Positions 1 through 8,740 are shown, numbered from the stretch's first letter. The stretch: 32,778 bases of DNA from an uncultured Oscillospiraceae bacterium (GCA_905193225.1 CAJJNV010000021.1:1-32778), one strand, 5' to 3'. Notes: generated by a model from the sequence alone, not told the origin. A program made the numbers and translations.

Positions 1-2115
1 GAAAAACACGTTCCCGCACCCTTTTTCCGCAGAAGGTTTACCCTTACCCGCCGTCAGAGCGCCGAAATAACCATCTGCGGACTGGGGTTTTACGAGCTTT
101 ACATAAACGGTGAAAAAATAACCAAGGGAAGGCTTGCCCCCTACATTTCCAATCCCGACGATGTGGTTTACTATGATAAATATGACCTGACCGACCATAT
201 TCGTTCGGGAGAAAACGTTGTGGGCATACTTCTCGGCAACGGTCTTATAAACAATCCCGGCGGAAAGACCTGGGACTTCGACAAGGCCGGGTTTCGCAGT
301 TCTCCCAAGTTTGCCATTCACTTTTCCTCCGACGAGGTAAGATTTGAGGCCGATGACAAATTCAAAACCGCCGATTCACCTATTCTTTTCGATGATTACC
401 GCTGCGGTGAAATTTACGACGCAAGGCGGGAGATTGAGGGATGGACCCTGCCAGGCTTTAACGACAGCGACTGGAAGGCTCCCATAAAAGCCGAGGCGCC
501 CAAAGGGATGAGAAGATACTGCACGGCCGAGCCCATCAGGGAGTTCGACCGCATTTCCCCCGTTTCGGTAACAAAGACCGAGCAGGGCTACCTTTACGAT
601 TTCGGTATAAATGATGCCGGAATATGCCGCCTTAAAATCAACGGTGAGGCCGGTCAGGAGGTCACACTCCGCCACGGCGAGCTTCTTATAGACGGGCAGT
701 TCTGCGACAAGGCCGCCCATTTTCAGCCCGAGGACTACCGTCAGACCGACCGATACATCTGCAAGGGCGGCGGAATAGAAATCTACACTCCCACCTTCAC
801 CTACCACGGCTTCAGATATGTGCTTGTAAGCGGAATAACCGAGCAGCAGGCCACTCCAGAGCTTCTGACCTTTATCACCATTCATTCCGACATAAAGCGG
901 CGGGGCACGTTTGAATGCTCCAATCCCGAGATAAACAGAATAGAGGAACTTTGCGAGCATTCCGACATTTCAAACTTTCATTATTTCCCCACCGATTGCC
1001 CTCAGCGGGAGAAAAACGGATGGACGGCAGACATATGCCTTTCGGCCGAACAGCTGCTTATGAATTATGAGGCCGAAAAGAGCCTTAGGTTCTGGCTGCG
1101 CAGCCTTTGCCTTGCCCAAAAGGAGGACGGCCGCCTTCCCGGTATAGTTCCAACGGGCGGCTGGGGATTCGACTGGGGCAACGGTCCCGCCTGGGATCAG
1201 GCTCTGACCCTCGTTCCCTACTACATTATGACCTACTCGGGTGAAACATCTGCGGCCGAAGATGCCGTTCCCTACATTACAAAATATCTCGAATACCTCA
1301 ATTCCCGCAAGGACGAGCGGGGACTTCTTGCCATAGGTCTGGGCGACTGGTGCCCGCCCGACCGCGCAAAAGAGGATGATTTCGACGCACCTCTTGAAGT
1401 GACCGACAGTATGCTTGCCATGGAAATTGCCAAAAAAGCGGTGGTCATTTTCCGCAAAATAAAAAAAGGCGATCTCAAATTTGCCCAGACCTTCGCCACC
1501 GATATGAGAAACAGCATAAGAGAGCATCTTATAGACGGCGATACCGTAAAGGGCAACTGTCAGACCACTCAGGCCATGGGCCTTTACTACGGCTGTTTTG
1601 AAAAGGATGAAGAGCCGGCCGCTTTTAACAAGCTTGTTGAGCTTTTGGAGCAAAAGGACTGGCATTTCGATACCGGCGTTCTCGGCGGCCGCGTGCTTTA
1701 CGAGGCCCTTTCAAAATACGGCCGCAGCGACCTTGCCTTAAAGGTCATCTTAAATCCCGATTTTCCCTCTTATGCCAATTATGCGGCGGGAGATGTTTCC
1801 ACCTTGCCCGAATGGTTTTTAAGTGAGGTAAGACCCACCGCATCATACAACCACCATTTCTGGGGATTTGTATCAGGCTGGTTTTACAGACAGCTTGGCG
1901 GAATAAAAATTCCCGAACGTGAGATCTCCCCCTATTTTGCCAAGGAGACCGATTTTGTGACCGCCGCGGTAGGCGGAATATCGGTCAAATGGAGCCGCCA
2001 GCACGGCAAGATAATACTCAAAATCACTACCGATCGCCAGATGACCCTTAAGCTTAAGGACGACTATAAGGAAACCTTAAAACCGGGCGAGCACAGATAT
2101 ATGTTTGAAGGATAA
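1..2115 (+). CDS. Alpha-L-rhamnosidase, GH78 family (5' end outside window)
   Basis: The reading frame is open from the first base, so the start lies upstream; 704 codons are visible before TAA. An N-terminal jelly-roll region reads LYINGEKITKGRLAPY around codons 36-51, typical of the domain preceding the GH78 (alpha/alpha)6 barrel. The barrel carries DCPQREKNGWTAD at codons 332-344, whose Glu corresponds to the general acid of the family, and GPAWDQALTLVPYY from codon 395. The enzyme would release terminal L-rhamnose from pectic rhamnogalacturonan or plant glycosides. No signal peptide can be judged because the N-terminus is missing. A strong terminator follows 80 nt after the stop, so this is the last gene of its transcript. 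Family assignment is firm; the exact substrate is not readable from sequence. Confidence 0.93.
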   Translation, partial: EKHVPAPFFRRRFTLTRRQSAEITICGLGFYELYINGEKITKGRLAPYISNPDDVVYYDKYDLTDHIRSGENVVGILLGNGLINNPGGKTWDFDKAGFRSSPKFAIHFSSDEVRFEADDKFKTADSPILFDDYRCGEIYDARREIEGWTLPGFNDSDWKAPIKAEAPKGMRRYCTAEPIREFDRISPVSVTKTEQGYLYDFGINDAGICRLKINGEAGQEVTLRHGELLIDGQFCDKAAHFQPEDYRQTDRYICKGGGIEIYTPTFTYHGFRYVLVSGITEQQATPELLTFITIHSDIKRRGTFECSNPEINRIEELCEHSDISNFHYFPTDCPQREKNGWTADICLSAEQLLMNYEAEKSLRFWLRSLCLAQKEDGRLPGIVPTGGWGFDWGNGPAWDQALTLVPYYIMTYSGETSAAEDAVPYITKYLEYLNSRKDERGLLAIGLGDWCPPDRAKEDDFDAPLEVTDSMLAMEIAKKAVVIFRKIKKGDLKFAQTFATDMRNSIREHLIDGDTVKGNCQTTQAMGLYYGCFEKDEEPAAFNKLVELLEQKDWHFDTGVLGGRVLYEALSKYGRSDLALKVILNPDFPSYANYAAGDVSTLPEWFLSEVRPTASYNHHFWGFVSGWFYRQLGGIKIPEREISPYFAKETDFVTAAVGGISVKWSRQHGKIILKITTDRQMTLKLKDDYKETLKPGEHRYMFEG

Positions 2116-2195
2116 TTGCAAAAGGTGCAGCTCCACAAGCAATTGCACCATAGCCGTATAACCTGCCGGCAAAGCACAGAAATCACTGCAAGTTC

Positions 2196-2235
2196 AAAGC
2201 CCGCCGCCTGAAAAATTCAGGCGGCGGGCTTTCGC
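2196..2235 (+). terminator. Rho-independent terminator of the rhamnosidase gene
   Basis: A 17-bp perfect stem (2196-2212 with 2216-2232) closes a 3-nt A loop. The stem is very GC-rich in the middle and ends in CTTT. There is little further T-run, but the stem is unusually stable. Confidence 0.8.
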
Positions 2236-2365
2236 TTTGCACATATAAATTTAAATTAACTTGCTTCTCCGCTCGGTTTGCCCGGACCGGCAGCTGCATT
2301 GCCCGCTGTCCTCACGGGCGCCAAATTCCAAAAATCCGTCGACCGGTCTATCGGGCAGGTTTGGA

Positions 2366-2409
2366 CGTGCCAATGTGCCAACGTGCTATGTGCTGATGTG
2401 CCTATGTGG
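2366..2409. repeat. Degenerate 8-nt tandem repeat (RTGTGCCA-like)
   Basis: About five imperfect copies of an 8-nt unit close to ATGTGCCA run up to the 3' end of the convergent methyltransferase gene. The stretch 2236-2412 otherwise shows nothing gene-like; short open frames here have no ribosome site. Confidence 0.5.
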
Positions 2410-2412
2410 TTT

Positions 2413-3015
2413 CTATTTCCTGCCAAGATAGCGGAAAACGTGCTTTTTATACTCAAGATATTTTTCGCCGAAGGTATCTGCCAGATACCTTTCCTCCTGC
2501 AGAATCTGCAAATGTAGCATTATGACCGCAAAGGCGGTAAAAACAGCGGTCAGGGGATTGAAAAACATAAGCAGCAGACCCGCATACATAAAATCGAATC
2601 CAAGGAAGGCAGGATTGCGGCTGAATTTATAAATTCCCGCGGTCACAAGTTCGGTCTTGTCCTTATCGGGTATGCCTGCCCGCCAGCTGTCCTTCATTTT
2701 AACAACCGCGATAAGGAATATAGCATCTCCCAGCATTCCGATACAGAATCCCGTAAAACGGGCGCTTGCCGGAAGGAGGCTCCAGTCGAGTATGACCGAC
2801 AGTATCTGAACGGCGGGAAGGACGAGGGTGGCGATGCCCATTAGACTTTCGACTCTGTGAAACTGCTTTTCCTTTCGTTGGCCGATCTGATGGGTTTTTA
2901 TGCCTTGCCGCTTTTGCATAAGCATTTTTGAAAAATAGACTCCGTAGAAAAATATAAGAACGACAAGGGCGGGGCAACAGTCGGACAGCCGCTGTTCCAA
3001 AGGCGGTAAGATCAT
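2413..3015 (-). CDS. Isoprenylcysteine carboxyl methyltransferase (ICMT/PEMT-like) family membrane protein
   Basis: This 200-residue protein has four to five hydrophobic segments and the C-terminal signature of the ICMT/phospholipid methyltransferase fold: LVTAGIYKFSRNPAFLGF around residues 123-140, then an EERYL...GEKYLEYKKHVFRYL tail. In this family the RNP motif and the Glu/Arg pair bind S-adenosylmethionine at the membrane. Bacterial members methylate unknown lipids or small molecules, so the substrate is open. The ATG has a GGAGG 11 nt upstream. It is the last gene of a minus-strand series after the EamA protein, separated by 127 nt that holds an array of 11-bp repeats. The family is clear; the function is not. 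Confidence 0.8.
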   Translation of the reverse strand: MILPPLEQRLSDCCPALVVLIFFYGVYFSKMLMQKRQGIKTHQIGQRKEKQFHRVESLMGIATLVLPAVQILSVILDWSLLPASARFTGFCIGMLGDAIFLIAVVKMKDSWRAGIPDKDKTELVTAGIYKFSRNPAFLGFDFMYAGLLLMFFNPLTAVFTAFAVIMLHLQILQEERYLADTFGEKYLEYKKHVFRYLGRK

Positions 3016-3054
3016 AAAACTTTTTTCCTCCGTTAATTAGTTGATTCGATATGC

Positions 3055-3130
3055 AAGGTTATGTAAGGCTGCCGTAATGTTGCAGCAAGATTGCAATAAA
3101 GTTGCGGTAAGGTTGCAGCAAGGTTACAAA
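3055..3130. repeat. Seven-copy 11-bp direct repeat array (core KTTRCA)
   Basis: Cores start at 3058, 3068, 3079, 3090, 3101, 3112 and 3123, so all but the first step are exactly 11 bp. The best units read AAGGTTGCAGC and AAGGTTACAAA. The array begins 12 nt after the EamA stop codon and ends 40 nt before the methyltransferase start. The spacing, with a 6-nt core and a 5-nt gap, equals that of PhoP/PhoB boxes, but no promoter was identified beside it. Confidence 0.7.
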
Positions 3131-3142
3131 AAGGGGTTCCGC

Positions 3143-3556
3143 TTATAAAACCATAAGAAGGGTTCCGGCGCCGATAAGGGCGCAGCCTATGAGTGATTTG
3201 GCGGTGAAATCCTCGTGCAAAAATACAAAGGCAAATATCAGCGTTATAATAACGCTGAGCTTGTCCACCGGCACCACCTTTGAAGCGTTGCCGACCTGCA
3301 GTGCCTTATAGTAGCACAGCCACGACGCACCGGTAGCAAGTCCCGACAAAATCAGGAATATCCAGCTTTTCTTGCCGATGGAAGAAATTCCGCTTTGAGA
3401 ATGGGTCAAAAAGACCATTCCCCATGCCATTACCACCACAACCATGGTTCTTATGGCGGTGGCGAGGTTGGAATTGACCCCGTTTATTCCTATCTTTGCA
3501 AGTATCGATGTAAGCGCCGCAAAAAGCGCCGACAACAAGGCAAGCACAAACCACAT
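3143..3556 (-). CDS. Half-size EamA/DMT-superfamily transporter
   Basis: At 137 residues this is a single EamA repeat rather than the usual ten-helix two-repeat transporter. It has about five hydrophobic segments, starting MWFVLALLSALFAALTSILAK and ending in the typical helix GCALIGAGTLLMVL. The central ASWLCYYKALQ...VVPVDKLSVIITLIFAFVFLHE stretch is the hallmark of the family. Stand-alone half-size members are known and probably dimerise. AGAAGG lies 10 nt before the ATG. It follows the TetR gene by 101 nt and could be its regulatory target. The substrate is unknown. Confidence 0.82.
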   Translation of the reverse strand: MWFVLALLSALFAALTSILAKIGINGVNSNLATAIRTMVVVVMAWGMVFLTHSQSGISSIGKKSWIFLILSGLATGASWLCYYKALQVGNASKVVPVDKLSVIITLIFAFVFLHEDFTAKSLIGCALIGAGTLLMVL

Positions 3557-3657
3557 AATATGTCGACCTTCTTTTGTTTGACCCGCAAAAGCGATTCTTT
3601 TACATTTATATTTTCCTATCGGCCGCTTTTTCGTCGTCGGCAGTTTTTTCTTAAAGC

Positions 3658-4317
3658 TTAGTTATCGGAGCGGTTCCCCGAATTTTCAGCAGCCTTTTTA
3701 AGGTTGACCATATTAAAAAACAGCGACACATGGGCTTTCAGCATTTTGAGGCACTCGGCCTCTCTTTCGGGCTGTCTGTCGCAGATCCCGATGAGGGTAA
3801 TGACCGGTGCCACATACATCATTGCCAGGGTATCGGGGCTTTCGTCCTTTATCTCTCCCGCAGACATAAGACTGCGGAAAATTTCCGAATGATAGTTCAC
3901 AATGCGGTTTATATATCTTTCGGTATACAGCCGCGCAAGATCCTTTGAACGGAACTGCTCAATTGTCATCATCTTACGGAACTGCCGAATGGTTTTGTTG
4001 TGCAGAGAATATTCAAAGATCTGCTTCACCTTTTCAAAAAGATCATCTTCCGATATATCCGAAAAGATGCCCACGTCCTTTGAAAAATTCTGAACGTGGA
4101 TGTCGATTCGGTCGGTATCTCTTTCATATTGACGGGCAGTGGCCTCTACAATGGCCTCAAAAACAGCCTGTTTGCTCGGGAAGTGATTGTAAAGGGACGG
4201 AGCCTTTATACCCACCGCCTCTGCTATCTCGCCCACGCTTACCGAATCGTAACCCTTTTCGGAAAACAGCTCCAGGGCGGTTTCAAGAATCTTTTCTTTT
4301 GTATTTTCCTGTTTCAT
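3658..4317 (-). CDS. TetR/AcrR family transcriptional regulator
   Basis: The 219-residue reading starts at ATG 4317, with GGAGGG just upstream; the longer open frame to 4461 lies inside the neighbouring lipoprotein gene and has no N-terminal HTH logic. Residues about 5-55 form the TetR helix-turn-helix: ILETALELFSEKGYDSVSVG followed by IAEAVGIKAPSLYNHFPSKQ. The rest is an all-helical ligand-binding region typical of the family. It begins 23 nt after the stop of the oppA-like gene, so the two are probably co-transcribed, and it precedes the EamA gene. TetR proteins usually repress their own operon or an adjacent transporter; the ligand is unknown. The spacing between ribosome site and ATG is short (3-4 nt), which may limit expression. 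Confidence 0.88.
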   Translation of the reverse strand: MKQENTKEKILETALELFSEKGYDSVSVGEIAEAVGIKAPSLYNHFPSKQAVFEAIVEATARQYERDTDRIDIHVQNFSKDVGIFSDISEDDLFEKVKQIFEYSLHNKTIRQFRKMMTIEQFRSKDLARLYTERYINRIVNYHSEIFRSLMSAGEIKDESPDTLAMMYVAPVITLIGICDRQPEREAECLKMLKAHVSLFFNMVNLKKAAENSGNRSDN

Positions 4318-4340
4318 ACGCCCTCCGTCGTCAAAACTTA

Positions 4341-5894
4341 TTATGAAAGATCGGCTTTTGTGAAATCCACCGTTCCCGAATATGGGAAAAGGCTTTGTCC
4401 CGATACATCGGACGAAAATACATAATATTTTTTGCCGTAATACATGGGCAGCACAAGACATTTTTCCACAAGTGAGCTTTCGGCTGCTTCCAGGCTTTCA
4501 AGGGTCTTGTTTGATGAATAGACCGCCTCTGTATACCCCTCGTCGGTTACAATACCGCCGCCCTCGGCGCACAGCTTTAAAAGTGTGGAATATGCCGAGC
4601 TGCCGTCGATATTAAAGGAGATCAAACCTGCGGCAAAGCTGCCGTCCTTTATGCCTTTGATTATTTGAGAACGGGTGGATTTGACCGTATCGACCCTTAT
4701 GCCGAAAAGCTTTTGCCAGTTTTGTGCTGTATAATTTACGACCGATTTTTGTTCGTCGGTCTCGTAAGCGATCGAAAGTGACGTCACCTTTTTCTCCGAA
4801 AGCCCTGTTTTAGCCGAAGAAAACACATCCGAAAACTGCCCGTCGGTGTTTTCGGGCAAAGTCAGGGGGGTGTCCTTTCGCCAAAGCTTTCCGCAGCACA
4901 CCGAATCGGGGGACACAATGTCTCCCGCCTTTTCATAAAATTGAGGCAGTGCGTTTTGAATGTTGTCCCGGTCGGTCGAAAGATAAAGAGCCTTTCTTAT
5001 GGTATCATCGGCAAAGGCTGTGTTCTCGGCCGAGCTGAAGGCCATTACAACGCTTGAGCAATAATCGGACAAAAGCTGATTCTTTTCTCCTACCGAAGAA
5101 ACCTCCGACGAATCGATCGTTCCGCAATCTATATTTCCGTTTTTCAGGCGGTCGAGCCTGCCGTCGGCCTTTTTAAGGGGAATATACACCCCGCCGAGAT
5201 TTGTTGCCCTGGGACCGCTGTAATACTTATTATTTATGAATTTGGCCGTTTCCTCTCCCTGAGATTTAACCCAACGGGAAAGGGCAAAAGGCCCGTTTGA
5301 TATTGTGGTATCCTTGGTCATGCAATACTTTCCGCCCGACTCATAAAAGCTGTTCTCCCTGCATGGCATACCCGCGGGTCCCGCAAAGGCATAGAGAATT
5401 TCGCTGTCCTCCCGCTCGAGATAAACGGTTAAACTGCCGTCGTCATAGGATATCCCAAGTGCTTCGGGAGACTGTTCCGACGACATTATTGCCTTGGCAT
5501 TTTTAATGCTCGACAGGGCTGTGCTTCCGGCAAAGCATGTGGAAGGATCCACCGCCCGCTTAAGGTTAAAGGCAAAATCCGCACCATTAACCGCCTCGCC
5601 GTCCGACCATTTGGCATCCTTTCTGAGGGTGAATGAAAGGGTCAGCTTATCATCCGAAAGGCTGTAACTTTCGGCTGCACCGCAGCTGAAGCTTCCGTCG
5701 CTTTCGAGTAAAAGCAGCGGCTCAAAAATATTATACAGAATGGTAAGCTCGGTATCATTTGACGCAATCAGCGGATCGACCGAATCGGGCAGCGCCTCGG
5801 TCTCGTAGGTTATAACCTTGGAGTCGCTTTCCTTGCAGGAGGAAAGGGTAAGTATTATCGAAAGCGCCGCAATGACGCATAAAAGTTTTTTCAT
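4341..5894 (-). CDS. Oligopeptide-type ABC transporter substrate-binding lipoprotein (SBP_bac_5)
   Basis: I start this at ATG 5894, because the residues that follow form a lipoprotein signal (MKKLLCVIAALSIILTLSSC) with lipidated Cys20. A GAGG lies 6 nt upstream; the frame runs further upstream but without a signal sequence. The 517-residue product has the OppA/DppA features: YETEALPDSVDPLIASNDTE, an LRKDAKWSDGEAVNGADFAF segment, and SNGPFALSRW. It should bind peptides or small cations outside the membrane. No permease or ATPase genes are nearby, so it is an orphan binding protein that must use permeases encoded elsewhere or act as a sensor. The following TetR gene is 23 nt downstream. Confidence 0.88.
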   Translation of the reverse strand: MKKLLCVIAALSIILTLSSCKESDSKVITYETEALPDSVDPLIASNDTELTILYNIFEPLLLLESDGSFSCGAAESYSLSDDKLTLSFTLRKDAKWSDGEAVNGADFAFNLKRAVDPSTCFAGSTALSSIKNAKAIMSSEQSPEALGISYDDGSLTVYLEREDSEILYAFAGPAGMPCRENSFYESGGKYCMTKDTTISNGPFALSRWVKSQGEETAKFINNKYYSGPRATNLGGVYIPLKKADGRLDRLKNGNIDCGTIDSSEVSSVGEKNQLLSDYCSSVVMAFSSAENTAFADDTIRKALYLSTDRDNIQNALPQFYEKAGDIVSPDSVCCGKLWRKDTPLTLPENTDGQFSDVFSSAKTGLSEKKVTSLSIAYETDEQKSVVNYTAQNWQKLFGIRVDTVKSTRSQIIKGIKDGSFAAGLISFNIDGSSAYSTLLKLCAEGGGIVTDEGYTEAVYSSNKTLESLEAAESSLVEKCLVLPMYYGKKYYVFSSDVSGQSLFPYSGTVDFTKADLS

Positions 5895-5907
5895 ATTGCA
5901 CCTCTTC

Positions 5908-5971
5908 GCAATTTTTAAAGAAAGGGTGTTGTGCCAACTCGCATTCGCAATTTTAAAAGGATGTTGTGCCA
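5908..5971. repeat. Direct repeat of about 25-29 bp in the leader of the oppA-like gene
   Basis: Copies at 5908-5936 and 5947-5971 share GCAATTTTTAAA-like and GTTGTGCCA blocks, separated by 10 bp. Both lie between the predicted promoter and the start codon, so they could be operator half-sites. The adjoining non-coding stretch 5972-6363 holds the promoter below and the Pho-box-like repeats; nothing else gene-like was seen there. Confidence 0.65.
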
Positions 5972-6018
5972 TGGCATACGGTGTCAGTCTGTCGCCGATT
6001 CAGCATCTGCTTTATTTA

Positions 6019-6047
6019 ATTTTAACATTTTCACGCCGCATTTTCAA
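6019..6047 (-). promoter_or_regulatory. Sigma-A promoter for the oppA-like gene
   Basis: On the minus strand TTGAAA (6042-6047) and TAAAAT (6019-6024) are separated by exactly 17 bp. Transcription would start near 6012 and give a leader of about 118 nt that contains the direct repeat. Confidence 0.65.
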
Positions 6048-6276
6048 CGGGTATGACACTAATTTAATATTTTTTATTTTTTATATTTCCCGTATGGCGT
6101 TTTTATGTTAAAATAAAGTTGTAAAATGCTGTGGTTTTGACCGCGAAGCCCCCGCAGACCCTGCTTTATTCTTGCCGAAAACTGCTTTTCCCTTGATTAG
6201 GCGGCCTTTCCGTCAGCCCGCATTCTTTTATCTTTTTCTTTTGCTTTTTGCAAAACGAAGGGGAAAAAGCAACTCT

Positions 6277-6316
6277 TTTACATAGATTTTACATTGTAAA
6301 GCTATTTGATTTTACC
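6277..6316 (+). promoter_or_regulatory. Pho-box-like direct repeats upstream of the two-component pair
   Basis: TTTACA at 6277-6282 and TTTACA at 6288-6293 are 11 bp apart with a 5-bp gap, and TTTACC follows at 6311-6316, near the expected phase. This matches the layout of PhoP boxes (TTHAYA repeats at 11-bp spacing) and lies 70-85 bp before the response-regulator gene, suggesting autoregulation. No convincing sigma-A promoter was found between the repeats and the gene. Confidence 0.55.
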
Positions 6317-6363
6317 TTTTTGATTTATTATGAAGATGTAAAAAATGAAAGGAAGTATTTTGT

Positions 6364-7038
6364 ATGGTATATTGTGTCGAAGACGATTCCGGGATTCGCG
6401 ATCTGATGATATACGCCCTTAAGGCATCGGGATTTGACGCTAAAGGCTTTGCCGACGGCAGAGAGTTTTTTGCGGCTCTTTCGGAAAATCTGCCCGAGAT
6501 AGTGCTTCTTGACATAATGCTTCCCGGTGAGGACGGTCTTTCGATACTCAAAAAGCTGCGGTCAAACGCCGCAACGGCCCGTCTGCCGGTCATAATTGCC
6601 ACCGCCAAGGGCACCGAATACGACAAGGTTATCGGCCTTGATTCGGGCGCCGACGATTACCTTGCAAAGCCTTTCGGTATGATGGAAATGGTATCGAGGG
6701 TCAAGGCGCTGCTCCGCCGCAGCCGTCCCGAGGCGGTAAAGGACGAGCTTACCATCGGCGATTTATGCCTGAGCACGGCCGAGCACATTGTCAAGGCCGG
6801 CGACAAAACCATTGACCTGACCCTTAAGGAATTTAACCTTTTAAAACTGTTTCTTGAAAACAAAGGACTGGTTTTCACACGCGAGCAGCTGCTTTTGAAA
6901 ATATGGGGAGAGCAATTTATCGGAGAAAGCCGCACGGTTGACGTGCACATCGCCACCCTGCGTACAAAGCTGGGCAAATGGGGCGACTGCATAAAGACCG
7001 TTCGCGGAGTGGGATACAGAATGGAGGACAAACTATGA
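6364..7038 (+). CDS. OmpR/PhoB-family response regulator
   Basis: The 224 residues form a complete receiver plus winged-helix regulator. The acidic pocket is E6-D7-D8, the phosphoacceptor is Asp50 in IVLLDIMLPGEDG, the switch Thr is T80 and the conserved Lys is K102 in LAKPFG. The C-terminal domain (about 125-224) has the DNA-recognition end SRTVDVHIATLRTKLG and the wing IKTVRGVGYRM. GGAAG lies 8 nt before the ATG. Its last four bases overlap the sensor kinase start (ATGA), so the two are translationally coupled. The sensor's architecture and the upstream TTTACA repeats suggest a PhoB/PhoP role in phosphate sensing, but no pst or phosphatase genes are in the window, so a WalR-like or other role is possible. 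Confidence 0.93.
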   Translation: MVYCVEDDSGIRDLMIYALKASGFDAKGFADGREFFAALSENLPEIVLLDIMLPGEDGLSILKKLRSNAATARLPVIIATAKGTEYDKVIGLDSGADDYLAKPFGMMEMVSRVKALLRRSRPEAVKDELTIGDLCLSTAEHIVKAGDKTIDLTLKEFNLLKLFLENKGLVFTREQLLLKIWGEQFIGESRTVDVHIATLRTKLGKWGDCIKTVRGVGYRMEDKL

Positions 7039-8690
7039 CAAAAAAGATTTTCCGTTCTATCTTTGCGGTTGCGCTGACCGTTTTTCTTGCCTGTCTGATC
7101 ATAATTATGGGGGCGCTTTACGAATATTTTTCGTCCACCCAAATGAATCAGCTCAAAACGCAGACCGAGCTTGCCGCCGCAGGAGTTGAGCTGTCGGGCA
7201 CCGACTATTTAAACAAGCTTTCGGCAAAGGACTACCGCATAACCCTTATCGAATCCGACGGCACGGTAATATTTGATTCCTCGGCCAGCACCGCCACCAT
7301 GGAAAACCATCTGCAGCGCACCGAGATAAAGGAGGCCCTTGCAAACGGCTTCGGCCAATCGACAAGATATTCAAGCACCCTTATGGAACGTCAGCTTTAC
7401 TGTGCAAAGAAGCTTTCGACCGGCGAGGTGGTCAGAGTATCCTGTTCCCAGTACACCTGGTGGACGCTGTTTGTGGGAATGCTTGAACCTATAATCATTC
7501 TGCTTTTCGTGGCAATAATCCTGTCGCTGTTTTTGGCATTCAGGTTATCAAAGAGAATTGTCGAACCGCTCAACAAGCTTGATCCCGACAATCCCGAAAA
7601 CCCGGTTTACGATGAGCTTTCTCCCCTTGTGGAGCGGCTAAAAAGCCAGAAGGAGGAGCTTGCCTTCAAGGAGGCCGAGCTTAAAAAACGCAAGGACGAA
7701 TTTAATGCCGCCACAAAACGGATGAACGAAGGACTTGTGCTTTTAAACGAAAAGGGAAAAATACTCAGCATAAACGACACCGCCTCCCGGCTGCTTTCGG
7801 TCAGTCGATACTCGGTGGGCAAGGATATTTTGCTGCTCAACAGCTCGATTGAAATGCAGGAGCTTATCGGGCGGGCCAAGGAAGGACATCACACCGAGAT
7901 GACCATTCCTCTCGACGGCGCCGATTTTGAAGTGACCGCAAGCCCCGTTTTAAGCGATAAAAAGGTGACGGCCATCGCCCTGCTCATAGTCGACATAACC
8001 GAAAAGGAAAAATCCGAGCAGATGCGGCGGGAATTTACCGCCAACGTTTCCCACGAGCTTAAGACCCCCCTTCAGACCATTTCGGGCTGCGCCGAGCTTA
8101 TGGAAAACGGCATTGCAAAGCCTCAGGACATCAAGGCCTTTTCCCACAGAATACACTCCGAATCAAAACGAATGATAACCCTTGTGGACGACATAATCGG
8201 GCTGTCGCGCCTTGATGACGGAACGGCCGACACGGCAAAGGAACCAATAAAGCTGCTTGAAGCCGCAAAGACCACCGCCGACATTTTAAAGGACAGTGCA
8301 ACCAAGCGCGGCATCACCCTCTCGGTTGAAGGCGACGACATAAAGGTGGTCAGCGTTTCAAGACTTGTGTGCGAAATAATATACAACCTTTGCGACAATG
8401 CCATTAAATACAACCGTGAAAACGGCACCGTTAAGGTACGCATAAAGGACAAGGGCGATTTTGCCGAAATCTCGGTAGCCGACACCGGCATCGGCATTCC
8501 CGAAGACCAAAAGGAACGGGTATTTGAGCGATTTTTCCGCGTTGATAAAAGCCATTCCAAAGAGGTCGGCGGAACGGGGCTGGGGCTTTCGATAGTCAAG
8601 CACGCCGTCAAAAATCTCGGCGGCGAGGTTTCTCTTGAAAGCCGGCTTGACAAAGGCACCACCGTAACCGTCACCATTCCGAAGGAATAA
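7035..8690 (+). CDS. PhoR-like membrane sensor histidine kinase
   Basis: I start at ATG 7035, which overlaps the regulator stop; the frame extends upstream but inside the regulator gene. The 551-residue protein has a first membrane helix near residues 7-28, an extracytoplasmic sensor region, a second helix (PIIILLFVAIILSLFLAFRL), a juxtamembrane coiled region rich in Lys/Glu, and a PAS-like domain (about 232-320). The HisKA box FTANVSHELKTPLQ has the phosphorylated His340. The ATPase domain shows NLCDNAIKYN, DTGIGIP, RFFRVD and GGTGLGLSIV. The order is that of PhoR-type kinases. It phosphorylates the preceding regulator. A terminator follows immediately, so this is a two-gene operon. Confidence 0.93.
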   Translation: MTKKIFRSIFAVALTVFLACLIIIMGALYEYFSSTQMNQLKTQTELAAAGVELSGTDYLNKLSAKDYRITLIESDGTVIFDSSASTATMENHLQRTEIKEALANGFGQSTRYSSTLMERQLYCAKKLSTGEVVRVSCSQYTWWTLFVGMLEPIIILLFVAIILSLFLAFRLSKRIVEPLNKLDPDNPENPVYDELSPLVERLKSQKEELAFKEAELKKRKDEFNAATKRMNEGLVLLNEKGKILSINDTASRLLSVSRYSVGKDILLLNSSIEMQELIGRAKEGHHTEMTIPLDGADFEVTASPVLSDKKVTAIALLIVDITEKEKSEQMRREFTANVSHELKTPLQTISGCAELMENGIAKPQDIKAFSHRIHSESKRMITLVDDIIGLSRLDDGTADTAKEPIKLLEAAKTTADILKDSATKRGITLSVEGDDIKVVSVSRLVCEIIYNLCDNAIKYNRENGTVKVRIKDKGDFAEISVADTGIGIPEDQKERVFERFFRVDKSHSKEVGGTGLGLSIVKHAVKNLGGEVSLESRLDKGTTVTVTIPKE

Positions 8691-8697
8691 AATCTTT

Positions 8698-8740
8698 AAA
8701 GGAACAGTCAAATGCATTAAAGCTTTGATTGTTCCTTTTT
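8698..8740 (+). terminator. Rho-independent terminator after the sensor kinase
   Basis: A 15-bp stem (8698-8712 with 8724-8738, one wobble pair) encloses an 11-nt loop and ends in a T run. Confidence 0.9.

Noticed and set aside
2256..2517. Small frames of 66 and 79 codons on opposite strands
   Set aside because: They overlap each other and the methyltransferase 3' end, lack ribosome sites and encode low-complexity repeat sequence.
5931..5971. Sigma-54 promoter suggested by TGGCAC on the minus strand
   Set aside because: No TTGC element at the required distance from TGGCAC; it is explained by the direct repeat.
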